Source: Corynebacterium macginleyi (GTDB lineage: Bacteria; Actinomycetota; Actinomycetes; Mycobacteriales; Mycobacteriaceae). Taken from it: a stretch of DNA of 32,130 bases. The position numbers and the translations under genes are program-made. This document shows positions 1 to 7,778 of the stretch, in pieces. The first letter of the stretch is position 1. Every line of letters begins with the position of its first letter. The stretch spans positions 105,867-137,996 of the forward strand of contig NZ_REGE01000005.1 of assembly GCF_003688935.1 (NCBI RefSeq), read 5' to 3'. The notes below the pieces were generated by a model, which saw only the letters and a program-made list of their open reading frames with translations, was not told where the DNA came from and did no database searches.

Positions 1-482
1 CGGCGTGCGGCGGCGCGGAATTCCTCGACGATGCGCGGGAGCTGATCGACTTCGAGTGCGCGCGGTACCGGTGCGTCCATCTTTCCAGCAAAGCCGCGAA
101 CTTGGCCGTCCCAGTCCAATGCACTGGGCGCCTCTGCCCGGGCACCATTAATAAGATCCGGGTGGCTGGTGCGCCCGCCGTGCATGATCTGCATGAACAG
201 GACGCCGCCTTCTTCGTGCACTTTGTCGGCCACCTCGCGCCAACCGGCCGCCTGCTCGTCATCGACGATGCCCGCCTGACCCGGAAACGCGCGGTTCGTC
301 CATGCTGGGAAGGTTCCCTCGGTCACCACGAGCCCGGCGCTAGCGCGCTGGGAATAATACTGTTTGTGAAGCTCGCTGGGCACACCGCTGTGACCTGCGC
401 GCTGACGAGTCAGCGGTGCCATGGTCACGCGGTTATTCAACGTATAACGGCCAAGTTCCAAAGGCGTAAACAATGATGTCAT
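1..482 (-). CDS. NADH:flavin oxidoreductase, Old Yellow Enzyme family (N-terminal part, cut by window edge)
   Basis: This frame runs off the left edge, so only about 160 N-terminal residues are present. The conceptual product begins MTSLFTPLELGRYTLNNR, followed by VTMAPLTRQRA. This is the standard first strand of the FMN-binding TIM barrel in the OYE/NemA family (xGxxxLxNRxxMAPLTR). GLVVTEGTF, and further on MQIMHGGRTSHPDL, carry the usual FMN and substrate-pocket segments, including the HxGR motif. Family members are FMN enzymes that use NAD(P)H to reduce activated C=C bonds, nitroesters or quinones; the actual substrate cannot be told. The start is the ATG at 482-480; no strong ribosome-binding site precedes it. 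It is transcribed out of the window, and its upstream gap (483-674) separates it from mscCG, which reads the same way. Confidence 0.85.
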   Translation of the reverse strand, partial: MTSLFTPLELGRYTLNNRVTMAPLTRQRAGHSGVPSELHKQYYSQRASAGLVVTEGTFPAWTNRAFPGQAGIVDDEQAAGWREVADKVHEEGGVLFMQIMHGGRTSHPDLINGARAEAPSALDWDGQVRGFAGKMDAPVPRALEVDQLPRIVEEFRAAAR

Positions 483-674
483 GTCTACTAAAACAGCTCG
501 CGATTCAAATTTGTTCCACCTTTCGCCACATTTCCTTTAAGTCCGCGGCTAGATGCTGGTTTAAGTGCTATATACCAACCCGAGGAACTCGGTCGAATCT
601 GGACTGGCCGCCTCGAGGTAATCGGCGGCCCTCCTAGTACCTACTGGGGTTCTGCAGGAATCTTGGGCTGCTGA

Positions 675-2240
675 CTATTCGCTGACCCCGCTATTTCCGT
701 CAGCGCCTTGGCCTCCATCTCCATCTCCTTGGGCATCGCCAGAATCGCCGTTTGAGGCAGCTGGCCCGTCCTGATTGCTGCCGTGCCCGTCTCCGGAATT
801 TGGAGTCGAAATGGGTTCCTGGCTGGGTTGGCTAGGAACAGTCGCCGTATTGGTGGTTGTCGGTGTTGAGTCAGCGTCCGCCGGTTCAGTTGGGGTGCCA
901 GTGGTTAGTGGGGCGTCCGTAGGCAAAGTCCCTTCAGATTCCGTCGGTTCCGCAGAAGAAGATTGCGTATCCCGATCCTTCCAATAAGCCGGCGATAGCC
1001 AACCTGCCTCCCCATTCTCTGGGTTGCTTGCCGCTAGGATGAGCAAACCAACGACGAGGAGGGCCGCCATAAGACCGGTGGTAGAGGCACGCACGCGCCC
1101 GCCGATGGTAGCAATCTTTTGGAATTGCGTATTGGTCTGGATCGTGCGCCAGATCTTTCGGCGCGACTCCTCGGCTTCATCAGGGCCATCTTCGCCCCTA
1201 TCATCCGTCACTGCTTGCTTTTCAAGCTTAGTCTCAGCCAGCTCGACTTCCTCTGGGACCAGTTCCTGGTCTGCTGTGGGGTCATCCACTGGCGTATTGG
1301 AACGGGCGCCTTCGCCGGCAATGAAAGCGTCTTGAGTAGACTGCGCCGCAGCATGCTTTGCGGCCGTTGGTTTTTTCTTTTTCAGTTCCTGTAGCTCATC
1401 AAAATCGATGGCGGAACCATAGTGATCCCAGAATTCCGAGAGCAACGCCGAACGAATGGCGCGCTCAACCGACCACTGGCGAGCGGGATTAACCGTCACC
1501 ATAACGCGGTAGCCCACCTGCCACGGCTGGCCGGCAACCTGCGGGGTTACCAATTGCGTGGCGGGAAGGACTGTAAGTTCGCCGGCAACATCAACGGAGA
1601 TCTCCGGGGATTGAATAGCTTGCTCTGAAATCTCCTTGACGCGGCGCGTAATCTCCGGCAGGGTTTCGCCTTCGTGCACTGGGACGTTGATATTGACCAC
1701 CGCACGGGACCATTCCTTAGAATAGTTCGTCACCACGCCCGCCGAACTATTGGGGATAATCACCAGCTCACCGGTAGGTGTGCGCACCTTCGTAGTGCGC
1801 AGGGTCAGCATCACCACATCGCCTTCCACCCCGGGAATCCCGGCAAAGGAGACGTAGTCACCTACACCAAATTGCTTTTCCGTGAGGATGAAAAATCCGG
1901 AAAGAAAATCCGAAATCACGGACTGTGCGCCAAAACCAACCGCCGCAGAAACTATCGTCGCAGGCACCGCAGCACCCAGGGCCGGAACGCCGAGGTTAGT
2001 CAGTGCGGCCGCAACCAATAGGAAGTAAGCAACAGCTTGGACGATGTAGACCAATGCCCCAGTCAGCGCCAGCCGCGCCTTGGTGGCTTCTTCTTGCTCA
2101 TCCAAATTATGTTCGATGATCCGGATAGCTAGGCGCCCCATGCGGGGCAGAAGAATGCCGATTATCACGAACGCGATAAGCGGCAAGCCGTGGTCAACGA
2201 TGAGGCCCCACAGCTCAAAAAAGTAAAACCTCAAATTCAT
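675..2240 (-). CDS. mscCG: Mechanosensitive channel MscCG-like (glutamate exporter type)
   Basis: The 521-residue product is an MscS-family channel. Hydrophobic segments lie at about residues 14-33, 57-83 and 89-118. The third is the Gly/Ala-rich pore helix (AAVGFGAQSVISDFLSG), followed by the beta domain (GDYVSFAGIPGVEGDV, then TPTGELVIIPNS). Unlike short MscS proteins it has a long charged linker and a fourth membrane segment at about 387-404 (TTGLMAALLVVGLLILAA), then a Ser/Thr/Pro/Gly-rich tail. This architecture and length match corynebacterial MscCG (NCgl1221/YggB, 533 aa in C. glutamicum), which opens on membrane tension and exports glutamate and betaine. No Shine-Dalgarno is seen. The hexamer TATCCT on the minus strand (2252-2247) ends six bases before the ATG, which suggests a leaderless transcript. 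The gene appears monocistronic. Confidence 0.9.
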   Translation of the reverse strand: MNLRFYFFELWGLIVDHGLPLIAFVIIGILLPRMGRLAIRIIEHNLDEQEEATKARLALTGALVYIVQAVAYFLLVAAALTNLGVPALGAAVPATIVSAAVGFGAQSVISDFLSGFFILTEKQFGVGDYVSFAGIPGVEGDVVMLTLRTTKVRTPTGELVIIPNSSAGVVTNYSKEWSRAVVNINVPVHEGETLPEITRRVKEISEQAIQSPEISVDVAGELTVLPATQLVTPQVAGQPWQVGYRVMVTVNPARQWSVERAIRSALLSEFWDHYGSAIDFDELQELKKKKPTAAKHAAAQSTQDAFIAGEGARSNTPVDDPTADQELVPEEVELAETKLEKQAVTDDRGEDGPDEAEESRRKIWRTIQTNTQFQKIATIGGRVRASTTGLMAALLVVGLLILAASNPENGEAGWLSPAYWKDRDTQSSSAEPTESEGTLPTDAPLTTGTPTEPADADSTPTTTNTATVPSQPSQEPISTPNSGDGHGSNQDGPAASNGDSGDAQGDGDGGQGADGNSGVSE

Positions 2241-2346
2241 GGTTCAAGGATATGGCACGTCGCTGAAAAATTGATGCCAGTTTCCTACCAGAAATCCGAA
2301 CTCAGATGCTTATTGGAGGGGCATCGGCAAGCAGAGGCCTAAGGGC

Positions 2347-3402
2347 CTAGTCACGCGATTGGTAGCGGTCCATCAGGCGGTCAATCAACTCATCCGTAAG
2401 CTTGTCATCCTCTAAAATCGTATCGAGCAGCCGCTGGGATTCTTCGCTGGAGGTCTGCTCCTCTTCCTCATAGGAATCGCCACTAAAGTCCACGCCAAAG
2501 TCCATATCCTCGGACTCGCCTGAGACACTGCTCAACTGGTCAACATCCGATTCGAAGGACTGCAAAAACTCGCTGGCTTCTTCCGCCGCATCCTGGCGGC
2601 GCTTGCCGGAACGTACTTCCTTTTCGATGCGTCGCTGAAGCGCCTCTTCCATCTGGCGATGCCGCCAGGAACGCACGCGGTGGGGCTCCAGCTTGCGCCC
2701 AACGGCCCGGCCCTTGTTCTCTGCCTTCTTCGCCAGAACCTTAACCTGCGCAGCCGTATCATTAATCGGCGCCCACTCTTGGTTCGCGGGTACCCGCCAA
2801 CCGGCCCAAATGCCCAACAGTGCCAAGAAAATCGAGACCAGCGGACCGACAATCATGCCGACCGCCAACATATCGAAGTGGTTTCCCAACAGCACAATCA
2901 CCGCACAAGCAATGGCTGGAATCACCGTGGGCTGATTATCACCAAAGACCGCTGGCTCGCGCCCCATGGCAATATCGCGAATCATGGAACCGCCGGTTGC
3001 GGTAAAGACACCCATCATGATGCACGGAATCGGCGGCAGCCCATAAGTAATAGCCTTCACGGCGCCGGTGCCGGCCCACAGGCCAGAGACCACAGCATCA
3101 CCATGTGCCTGGATATAATCCCAGGTCTTTCCCTTAAAGTAAACAAAGCGCGCGATTAACGCGCCTGTGAAGGCCAGATACAGATACTCTGGCTCGCTCA
3201 TCGCCGCCACGGTGCCGCGATTGATGAGCACATCGCGCACCATGCCCCCGCCCAAGGAGGAAAACATCGCAATAAAGAAAAACCCGATGATATCGTACCC
3301 CCGTTTGCGGGCGATGGTGCCGCCGATAATTCCCATCAGCAATACACCGCTGACATCGGACCAGCGATAGAGGGACTCAATGAGCGGATCTACTTCTGCC
3401 AT
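2347..3402 (-). CDS. TRIC / UPF0126 family cation-channel membrane protein
   Basis: About 351 residues from the ATG at 3402. The N-terminal 210 residues contain the two repeats of the TRIC (YadS/YicG, UPF0126) family: GTIARKRGYDIIGFFFIAMFSSLGGGMVRDVL and, later, GVFTATGGSMIRDIAMGREPAV. Each carries the conserved GG(G/S)M(V/I)RD glycine-acid motif, with seven predicted membrane helices. Bacterial TRIC proteins form trimeric K+-selective channels. The last ~140 residues are a hydrophilic, acidic, Ser/Glu-rich cytoplasmic tail not found in the short family members. An open frame extends upstream to 3561, but residues before 3402 look non-conserved. TAATAA/TCTAAT on the minus strand sits 5-7 bases before this ATG with no SD, so a leaderless start is likely. 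Substrate in this organism is unknown. Confidence 0.82.
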   Translation of the reverse strand: MAEVDPLIESLYRWSDVSGVLLMGIIGGTIARKRGYDIIGFFFIAMFSSLGGGMVRDVLINRGTVAAMSEPEYLYLAFTGALIARFVYFKGKTWDYIQAHGDAVVSGLWAGTGAVKAITYGLPPIPCIMMGVFTATGGSMIRDIAMGREPAVFGDNQPTVIPAIACAVIVLLGNHFDMLAVGMIVGPLVSIFLALLGIWAGWRVPANQEWAPINDTAAQVKVLAKKAENKGRAVGRKLEPHRVRSWRHRQMEEALQRRIEKEVRSGKRRQDAAEEASEFLQSFESDVDQLSSVSGESEDMDFGVDFSGDSYEEEEQTSSEESQRLLDTILEDDKLTDELIDRLMDRYQSRD

Positions 3403-3693
3403 GCCGTTTATTAGACTGCACAGCTCGCCCGCACGCAATTCGACTGCCCCAATGCACGGCGGTGCTGCATTTTCCTGTTTTTCCTTTTCTATCTCCTCCC
3501 CCACATTCGCCATGGAAAAATGTCGTGCTCTTGCCGGCGTTCTTACGGGCAGGATGCTCATCTATCCCTGCAAACCAAGGATCTAACTTCGTCGGCACCG
3601 CACCCCAGTCCCAGCTAAGACACTGACACAACTGCCGACGCCGATAAGGAACCGTCTGTGCCTATGCCCTAGACGCTTATAGGAAGGTGATGG

Positions 3694-3783
3694 ATGCCAC
3701 GTATCGGCTCGATTCTCGCGATTCGTCCACTGCAGATCCCAGAAGACACAACTATTGACACTCGCATCGAGTTGACCGTCTAG
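3694..3783 (+). CDS. Possible 29-residue small protein, unknown function
   Basis: A short frame, MPRIGSILAIRPLQIPEDTT and nine more residues, starts at an ATG six bases after a good ribosome-binding site (AGGAAGG, 3681-3687). The upstream in-frame codon is a stop, so it is not the tail of a larger gene. Codon choice resembles the neighbouring genes, and a strong hairpin at 3820-3854 follows the stop. No family is recognised and no membrane segment is present. The other candidate in this gap, ATG at 3691, gives only 22 residues and has worse spacing. The rest of 3403-3860 shows nothing that looks coding. Existence of the protein is inference from the SD, codon use and terminator. Confidence 0.35.
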   Translation: MPRIGSILAIRPLQIPEDTTIDTRIELTV

Positions 3784-3819
3784 CCATCTTTCCTGAGCGC
3801 GTGGGCGCCCAAAACTAAG

Positions 3820-3854
3820 AAGGAGACGCCAGCACTGCTTGCCGACGCCTCCTT
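3820..3854. terminator. Bidirectional hairpin after the CAU tRNA
   Basis: A 14-base arm (AAGGAGACGCCAGC) pairs with GCCGACGCCTCCTT across a 7-base loop, with three G-U wobbles. It lies seven bases beyond the tRNA 3' end on the minus strand and is followed there by TTCTTAGTTTT. On the plus strand it could also end the small ORF at 3694-3783. Confidence 0.65.
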
Positions 3855-3860
3855 CTACCG

Positions 3861-3934
3861 TGGGGCCACCGGGGCTCGAACCCGGGACCGACGGATTATG
3901 AGTCCGGAGCTCTAACCGACTGAGCTATAGCCCC
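3861..3934 (-). tRNA. tRNA with anticodon CAU (Ile2 or elongator Met)
   Basis: On the minus strand GGGGCTATAGCTCAGTCGG opens a complete 74-base cloverleaf. The acceptor stem GGGGCTA pairs with TGGCCCC (one G-U), the discriminator is A, the anticodon loop is CTCATAA, and the T loop is GGTTCGAGCC-like. No CCA is encoded, as is usual in actinobacteria. A CAU anticodon belongs either to elongator tRNA-Met or to the minor tRNA-Ile2 whose C34 is modified to lysidine by TilS. The all-G start of the acceptor stem leans toward Ile2, but this is not decisive. It is not the initiator, which lacks the first acceptor pair. Confidence 0.93.
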
Positions 3935-4336
3935 ACGCGGGATTCATGTCGTAGACTACGACATCCCGCTCTCAAAAGACTAGTCAATTGCTCGCGAAAG
4001 ACCAATTCTCGGTCCTACGAGAAACAACTCTTGCTGGTTAGTCACGCCTTTTCACTTCGAACGGAGCCGCCGGAACAATTCGGCTTAGCTCAAACGCGAA
4101 CCAAAATTCACATCGATGAAGTTGCGTCGCACGGTTTTCTACTTGAGCCAAGTGTCACAGGCATAGGACAGTATCAGTCGAACATGGCGTTCAATGCTGC
4201 GGCTGCAGCCGACGGTGGAGCATCAGCAGGAATGAATACCGTTCTCATCAGTCAAGCGACGAACCTGTTTGCTGGATGGCCTTCCGATATCTTGATTACT
4301 AAGCCCAGCAGTAGATTCGGGCTACCAAAACAAGGT
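3935..4336. other. Non-coding gap between tRNA and CRISPR array
   Basis: No supported gene. An open frame on the plus strand begins at 4031 and runs through the first repeats of the CRISPR array, so it is not a credible gene as it stands. Its upstream part has protein-like composition (an Ala/Gly-rich stretch near 4195-4230) and could be the decayed end of something. No degenerate CRISPR repeat is visible at the positions where the 61-base periodicity would continue leftwards. Confidence 0.4.
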
Positions 4337-4974
4337 GATTTATCCCCGCTCACGCGGGGATCACCTCTCTCATCATGGCCCGTGTTACCCCGCTTAGGGC
4401 TCATCCCCGCTCACGCGGGGAGCACGATGTCGGCGTTCCCGTATACGTCATCGCGGACGGCTCATCCCCGCTCACGCGGGGAGCACCTGGTTCTATTGCA
4501 GAGACTTTAAGCGATTAGCGGCTCATCCCCGCTCACGCGGGGAGCACGCTTCTACCTGCTCTAACCACTTCTTTCGAGCCGGCTCATCCCCGCTCACGCG
4601 GGGAGCACCAGTGCAGATAAGACTGAGTCGCGTTCTTTTGAGGCTCATCCCCGCTCACGCGGGGAGCACCCGTCGTCATTGCAGCTCCCCCTCTTTACCA
4701 TCGGCTCATCCCCGCTCACGCGGGGAGCACAAAGGAACACTATGGCAGACGCTCTATTTGAGGGGCTCATCCCCGCTCACGCGGGGAGCACTTGCCGCGG
4801 TGGCTGGTTTCGTCTCCGGCGTGCGGCTCATCCCCGCTCACGCGGGGAGCACGGCCTTTTTCAGGGCGTTTTCGTTCCAGTCGGCGGCTCATCCCCGCTC
4901 ACGCGGGGAGCACTGGAATTTGACGAAGGTATTTTCACCGCTCTGGGGCTCATCCCCGCTCACGCGGGGAGCAC
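4337..4974 (-). CRISPR. Type I-E CRISPR array, 11 repeats and 10 spacers
   Basis: Repeats of 28 bases recur every 61 bases, starting at 4337, 4398, 4459, 4520, 4581, 4642, 4703, 4764, 4825, 4886 and 4947. Every spacer is 33 bases. In transcript (minus-strand) orientation the repeat begins GTGC, has the hairpin core TCCCCGCGTGAGCGGGGAT and ends GAGCC, a classical I-E repeat cleaved by Cas6e at the base of the stem. Ten repeats are identical. The one at 4337 has four substitutions, which marks the old, leader-distal end; the newest spacer is therefore 4914-4946, next to the leader and cas2. Spacer targets cannot be named by eye. The first spacer base in transcript sense is G in six cases, C in three and T in one, so it is probably the PAM-derived 29th repeat base. 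Confidence 0.98.
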
Positions 4975-5065
4975 TCTTGCTGAACAGCAGAAATTCGAGC
5001 CTTAGGTCAATTCTACGTACAACTTGTAATTTAAGGAAGCTACTGCCGAAGCTCCGCGCGGCCTA
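4975..5065 (-). promoter_or_regulatory. CRISPR leader
   Basis: The 91 bases between the last perfect repeat and the cas2 stop codon are more AT-rich than their surroundings. They are expected to contain the array promoter and the spacer-integration signals. Position next to cas2 and opposite the degenerate repeat supports this. I could not pick out a convincing -10 or IHF-like site by eye. Confidence 0.7.
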
Positions 5066-5419
5066 CTACCTGCCCTTCTGTTTCTTATAAGAATTACGGT
5101 TACGTCGGGCTTGAGACCACCCAGTCCTTCGCGGTGCTTGCTTAAACTTAGCCGGCCGCCTCATCAAGGTAATCCCGTCGAAATCCGTGGGTTCCCAATG
5201 ATGTCGGTGAGTTTTGAACTCCATTCTCTGCTCATTCGCAGCTGAATGCACCATAAGTGCACGCCCATCTTTACAAAGCTCGGTTGTACGCTCCCAGAGC
5301 AAATCACGAATACGAGCAGAAGGACGTCCGACGAATACACCAGGGGTCAGCTCAATGAGCCACTTCGACAGATCGCCCCGTAGCCCAGCGGGACAAGCAG
5401 TAACAACCAGCACCATCAT
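5066..5419 (-). CDS. cas2: CRISPR adaptation protein Cas2 (type I-E)
   Basis: The 117-residue product starts MMVLVVTACPAGLRGDLSKW, typical of the Cas2e subfamily, where the ferredoxin-like fold opens with (M)xVxVxTxxPxxLRG. WLIELTPGVFVG and RIRDLLWE follow as in E. coli Cas2. Cas2 dimers bridge two Cas1 dimers in the spacer-integration complex. The ATG at 5419 overlaps the cas1 stop (ATGA), so translation is coupled; the second ATG at 5416 is an equal alternative. The C-terminal 25 residues are basic and Gln-rich (SQARRNRNSYKKQKGR), longer than in E. coli. It is the last gene of the cas operon and lies next to the leader. Confidence 0.95.
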   Translation of the reverse strand: MMVLVVTACPAGLRGDLSKWLIELTPGVFVGRPSARIRDLLWERTTELCKDGRALMVHSAANEQRMEFKTHRHHWEPTDFDGITLMRRPAKFKQAPRRTGWSQARRNRNSYKKQKGR

Positions 5420-6354
5420 GACAGCGTGTCCTCTTCTGCCCAGTTAAGACCGGAAGCAATGACTTCAAGTTCGCTCCACAGCATTAGCTCGGCGTCACTG
5501 ACAAGCTCGTTATCTGGTACATCAAAAAGTGCCTTAAGGTCTTGAACCATCCGCGGCATGAGGCGGCGTGAGACAACTTGATCCCGCACGAGACGACGCA
5601 CTTCCACGGAAGGATTACCCTGTTGTGCTGCGACAGCATCAAACGCTGCTGGGATAGAAATCTCAGCTTTGTATAGGTCAGCAATGTCGTAGACAAATGA
5701 CCTATCGGTGCCTGTATGTACTATTCCTAAGGCAGGAATGAAACCAAGCGCTGCAACGACACCGTGAGCAATTCCATATAGCGCAGCGCTACCTGCAGTC
5801 AGAGCTTGGTTAATTGGGTCAGAAGAATCGAAATCATTGGGATCGTAAGACCTCCGATTCCAATAGACTCCAGTACGCTGAGCTTCAGCCGCATAAATCC
5901 GCTTCATGCGTGCACCTTCGCGGCCACGCAGCTGGGATATCGTCAACTGAGAAACGTCTTCTCCTGGAAACCGCATGGCGTACATTCTGCGAGCCACATC
6001 TAAACGCTTCCGCTGGTGAGAAACTACCTGCGCATGAATTTCAGCCATACGGGACGATTTCGCCGGTGGCCGACCGTGCGCATAATACCGAACACCGCGC
6101 TCACCCACCCAAAGGGTGGTAACCCCGGCATCGCCAAGCAAGGCCATGCCCGCATAAGTAATCCTCGTCCCTGGACCAAGCAGCAGTGCCGCCAACTGCG
6201 TGGCTGGCACGTGTGCCACGCCGCGCTGGTCCGTTATCGTTAGAGAATTACCATCCCTATTAATCACGCAGCGCTCTGCGTAAAGAAAACTAATTCGGTC
6301 TCCCATCCGCGATAAAGCTTGTCGGGTGACAGGGACTTCACTCGGATTAGACAT
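5416..6354 (-). CDS. cas1: CRISPR integrase Cas1 (type I-E)
   Basis: From the ATG at 6354 the product has 312 residues, close to the usual ~305 for Cas1e. GDRISFLYAERCVINRDGNSL begins the N-terminal beta domain. The helical catalytic domain has NQALTAGSAALYGIAHGVV, and then GIVHTGTDRSFVYDIADLYK, which supplies the metal-binding His and Asp of Cas1. The enzyme cuts and joins protospacer DNA into the leader-end repeat. The frame is open further upstream to 6573, but that part overlaps cas6e in another frame and is not Cas1-like. The chosen ATG overlaps the cas6e stop as TGATG, the normal coupling in I-E operons. Confidence 0.96.
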   Translation of the reverse strand: MSNPSEVPVTRQALSRMGDRISFLYAERCVINRDGNSLTITDQRGVAHVPATQLAALLLGPGTRITYAGMALLGDAGVTTLWVGERGVRYYAHGRPPAKSSRMAEIHAQVVSHQRKRLDVARRMYAMRFPGEDVSQLTISQLRGREGARMKRIYAAEAQRTGVYWNRRSYDPNDFDSSDPINQALTAGSAALYGIAHGVVAALGFIPALGIVHTGTDRSFVYDIADLYKAEISIPAAFDAVAAQQGNPSVEVRRLVRDQVVSRRLMPRMVQDLKALFDVPDNELVSDAELMLWSELEVIASGLNWAEEDTLS

Positions 6355-7052
6355 CAGGACCCCATCGGTCGAGCTAAGGTCATCAGGCCGCAACCATAAC
6401 CACGAGCTCTTCCTATCCCATGAGTAAGGGTATGCCGTAGAGCCCCAGGGTCTTTGACCTCTAAAGCTCCGCGGTAACGGGCTGTGACGATACGTACACG
6501 CCTGTTGCCATTTCCTTTCCGGAAATCCAACGTTTTTCGCTCGATAATGGCGGGTTCTTCTTCCAACGACCACCGAGAACGCTCATCGTCGCTGACATCA
6601 TCGCCAGCCCGGGGGGCTAGTCCGAATCCGGCATTTTCTGCACGCCGATACAACCACCCTAACTGATGTTCCACAGACACGTGAGCCTTAACTTTGCCTC
6701 GCTTGCCTTCATTAGCTTGCGAATAAGTTGGGTTGGCTACCAGCTCAAAGAGCCATCTTTGCCCCTTGGTCAGCGAATTAAGCAGTCGGTCATACTGAAC
6801 CGATTGTGCCGGCCGTGTATCCCACCCTGCTTGTTCCACAATCACATGGTCGGTCGGCTTTTCCGGCCCCACGACGTAGAGCGAATGGTGATGCGCGCCC
6901 TCATCAAGGCGCCATAAAATGCGGCCAGACTCTTGTTCCACATCCGGTGGAAATGACGCGGCGACTGCAGCGTGCATTGCCTGTGGATTAGCAAGCAACT
7001 TTCGTCCTTGACGCCGCTGAGGATTGATGAGAATTTTGGTTAAAGTACTCAT
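6354..7052 (-). CDS. cas6e: CRISPR RNA endonuclease Cas6e (CasE)
   Basis: The 232-residue product begins MSTLTKILINPQRRQGRKLL, with His27 in the position of the catalytic histidine of E. coli Cas6e (His20). It ends with the glycine-rich loop HGIGRARGYGCGLMTLARP that contacts RNA in the second RRM-like fold. It cleaves pre-crRNA at the 3' base of the repeat hairpin and leaves the 8-base 5' handle. Its start overlaps the cas5 stop by four bases. The same enzyme should recognise the hairpins of the mini-array at 14411-14498, because the stems are conserved there. Confidence 0.94.
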   Translation of the reverse strand: MSTLTKILINPQRRQGRKLLANPQAMHAAVAASFPPDVEQESGRILWRLDEGAHHHSLYVVGPEKPTDHVIVEQAGWDTRPAQSVQYDRLLNSLTKGQRWLFELVANPTYSQANEGKRGKVKAHVSVEHQLGWLYRRAENAGFGLAPRAGDDVSDDERSRWSLEEEPAIIERKTLDFRKGNGNRRVRIVTARYRGALEVKDPGALRHTLTHGIGRARGYGCGLMTLARPMGS

Positions 7053-7765
7053 ACATTCATCACCGCCTCCAAAAACGGATCTGGCCGCCGCTCAGTGCTT
7101 TCCAGGGGGTTGCCCACAATAGCAAATTCCTTTTGCACCACGGTGCGCCATGAATACTTGCGGTGCTGCGGATCAAAAGACTTCGGTATATCCTGGCAAG
7201 CCACGCCAGTTTCTCCTGGGAGGGAGTCCCTGTAGATCGGCAACGATACTTCCCCACCACTTGATTTCATACATTCCTTAGTGGCGTGCCATGTGCTGTG
7301 CTCTTGTAAAGCCTTAACCGCAGTTTTTTCGACCACACCAAGCACCACATTGGGTGGAGCCGGGCACGAACGCCGGCCCAAATAGAGCGGAAACACCGGC
7401 TGGTTTAGATTCTGCGCAAAATTTTCGAGTTGTTCGCGGTCCTCACTCTCGATTGCCGCGACGAATGCGGCATCTGACAGGAAATAGCGGGTGATGAGCT
7501 TTGCGGACGCTTGCGGATCTTTTTGCCAGTTTTGCGCGGTCTGATAATCGCGCAATAGGCTACCTGATTGGTCGACGCGCACTGCAAACTTGAGGCCAGC
7601 CAAATCGGCCATATCTTCGTCACGCCTACGCCCTTCAGCTGCTGCAAGCATGCCAAGCACTCCTGACTTTGAGGGCAAGGACGAAGTGGCACGCGTAGCG
7701 TAGCGAGATTCCGTTCCCCAAGACTGCATCGGTCCTTTAAGCAGCAACAACAATGATGCTGTCAT
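7049..7765 (-). CDS. cas5: Cascade subunit Cas5 (CasD, type I-E)
   Basis: The 238-residue product starts MTASLLLLLKGPMQSWGTES, followed by RYATRATSSLPSKSGVLGML. This is the signature N-terminus of Cas5e, which binds the crRNA 5' handle at the foot of Cascade. The later part includes YLGRRSCPAPPNVVLGV, which is also typical. It lies 13 bases downstream of cas7 with a ribosome-binding site in AGTAGGAGGC, and overlaps cas6e by ATGA. Confidence 0.95.
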   Translation of the reverse strand: MTASLLLLLKGPMQSWGTESRYATRATSSLPSKSGVLGMLAAAEGRRRDEDMADLAGLKFAVRVDQSGSLLRDYQTAQNWQKDPQASAKLITRYFLSDAAFVAAIESEDREQLENFAQNLNQPVFPLYLGRRSCPAPPNVVLGVVEKTAVKALQEHSTWHATKECMKSSGGEVSLPIYRDSLPGETGVACQDIPKSFDPQHRKYSWRTVVQKEFAIVGNPLESTERRPDPFLEAVMNV

Positions 7766-7778
7766 CGTTTCAAGCCTC

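Noticed and set aside
600..635. Terminator for mscCG
   Set aside because: GGCCGCC/GGCGGCC can pair over 11 bases, but there is no T-run on the minus strand; not listed as a feature.
4031..5090. Open frames of about 160 and 108 codons across the CRISPR array
   Set aside because: They translate repeats (SSPLTRG, LIPAHAGST, HPRSRGEH); the 28-base repeat with 33-base spacers keeps frames open by accident.
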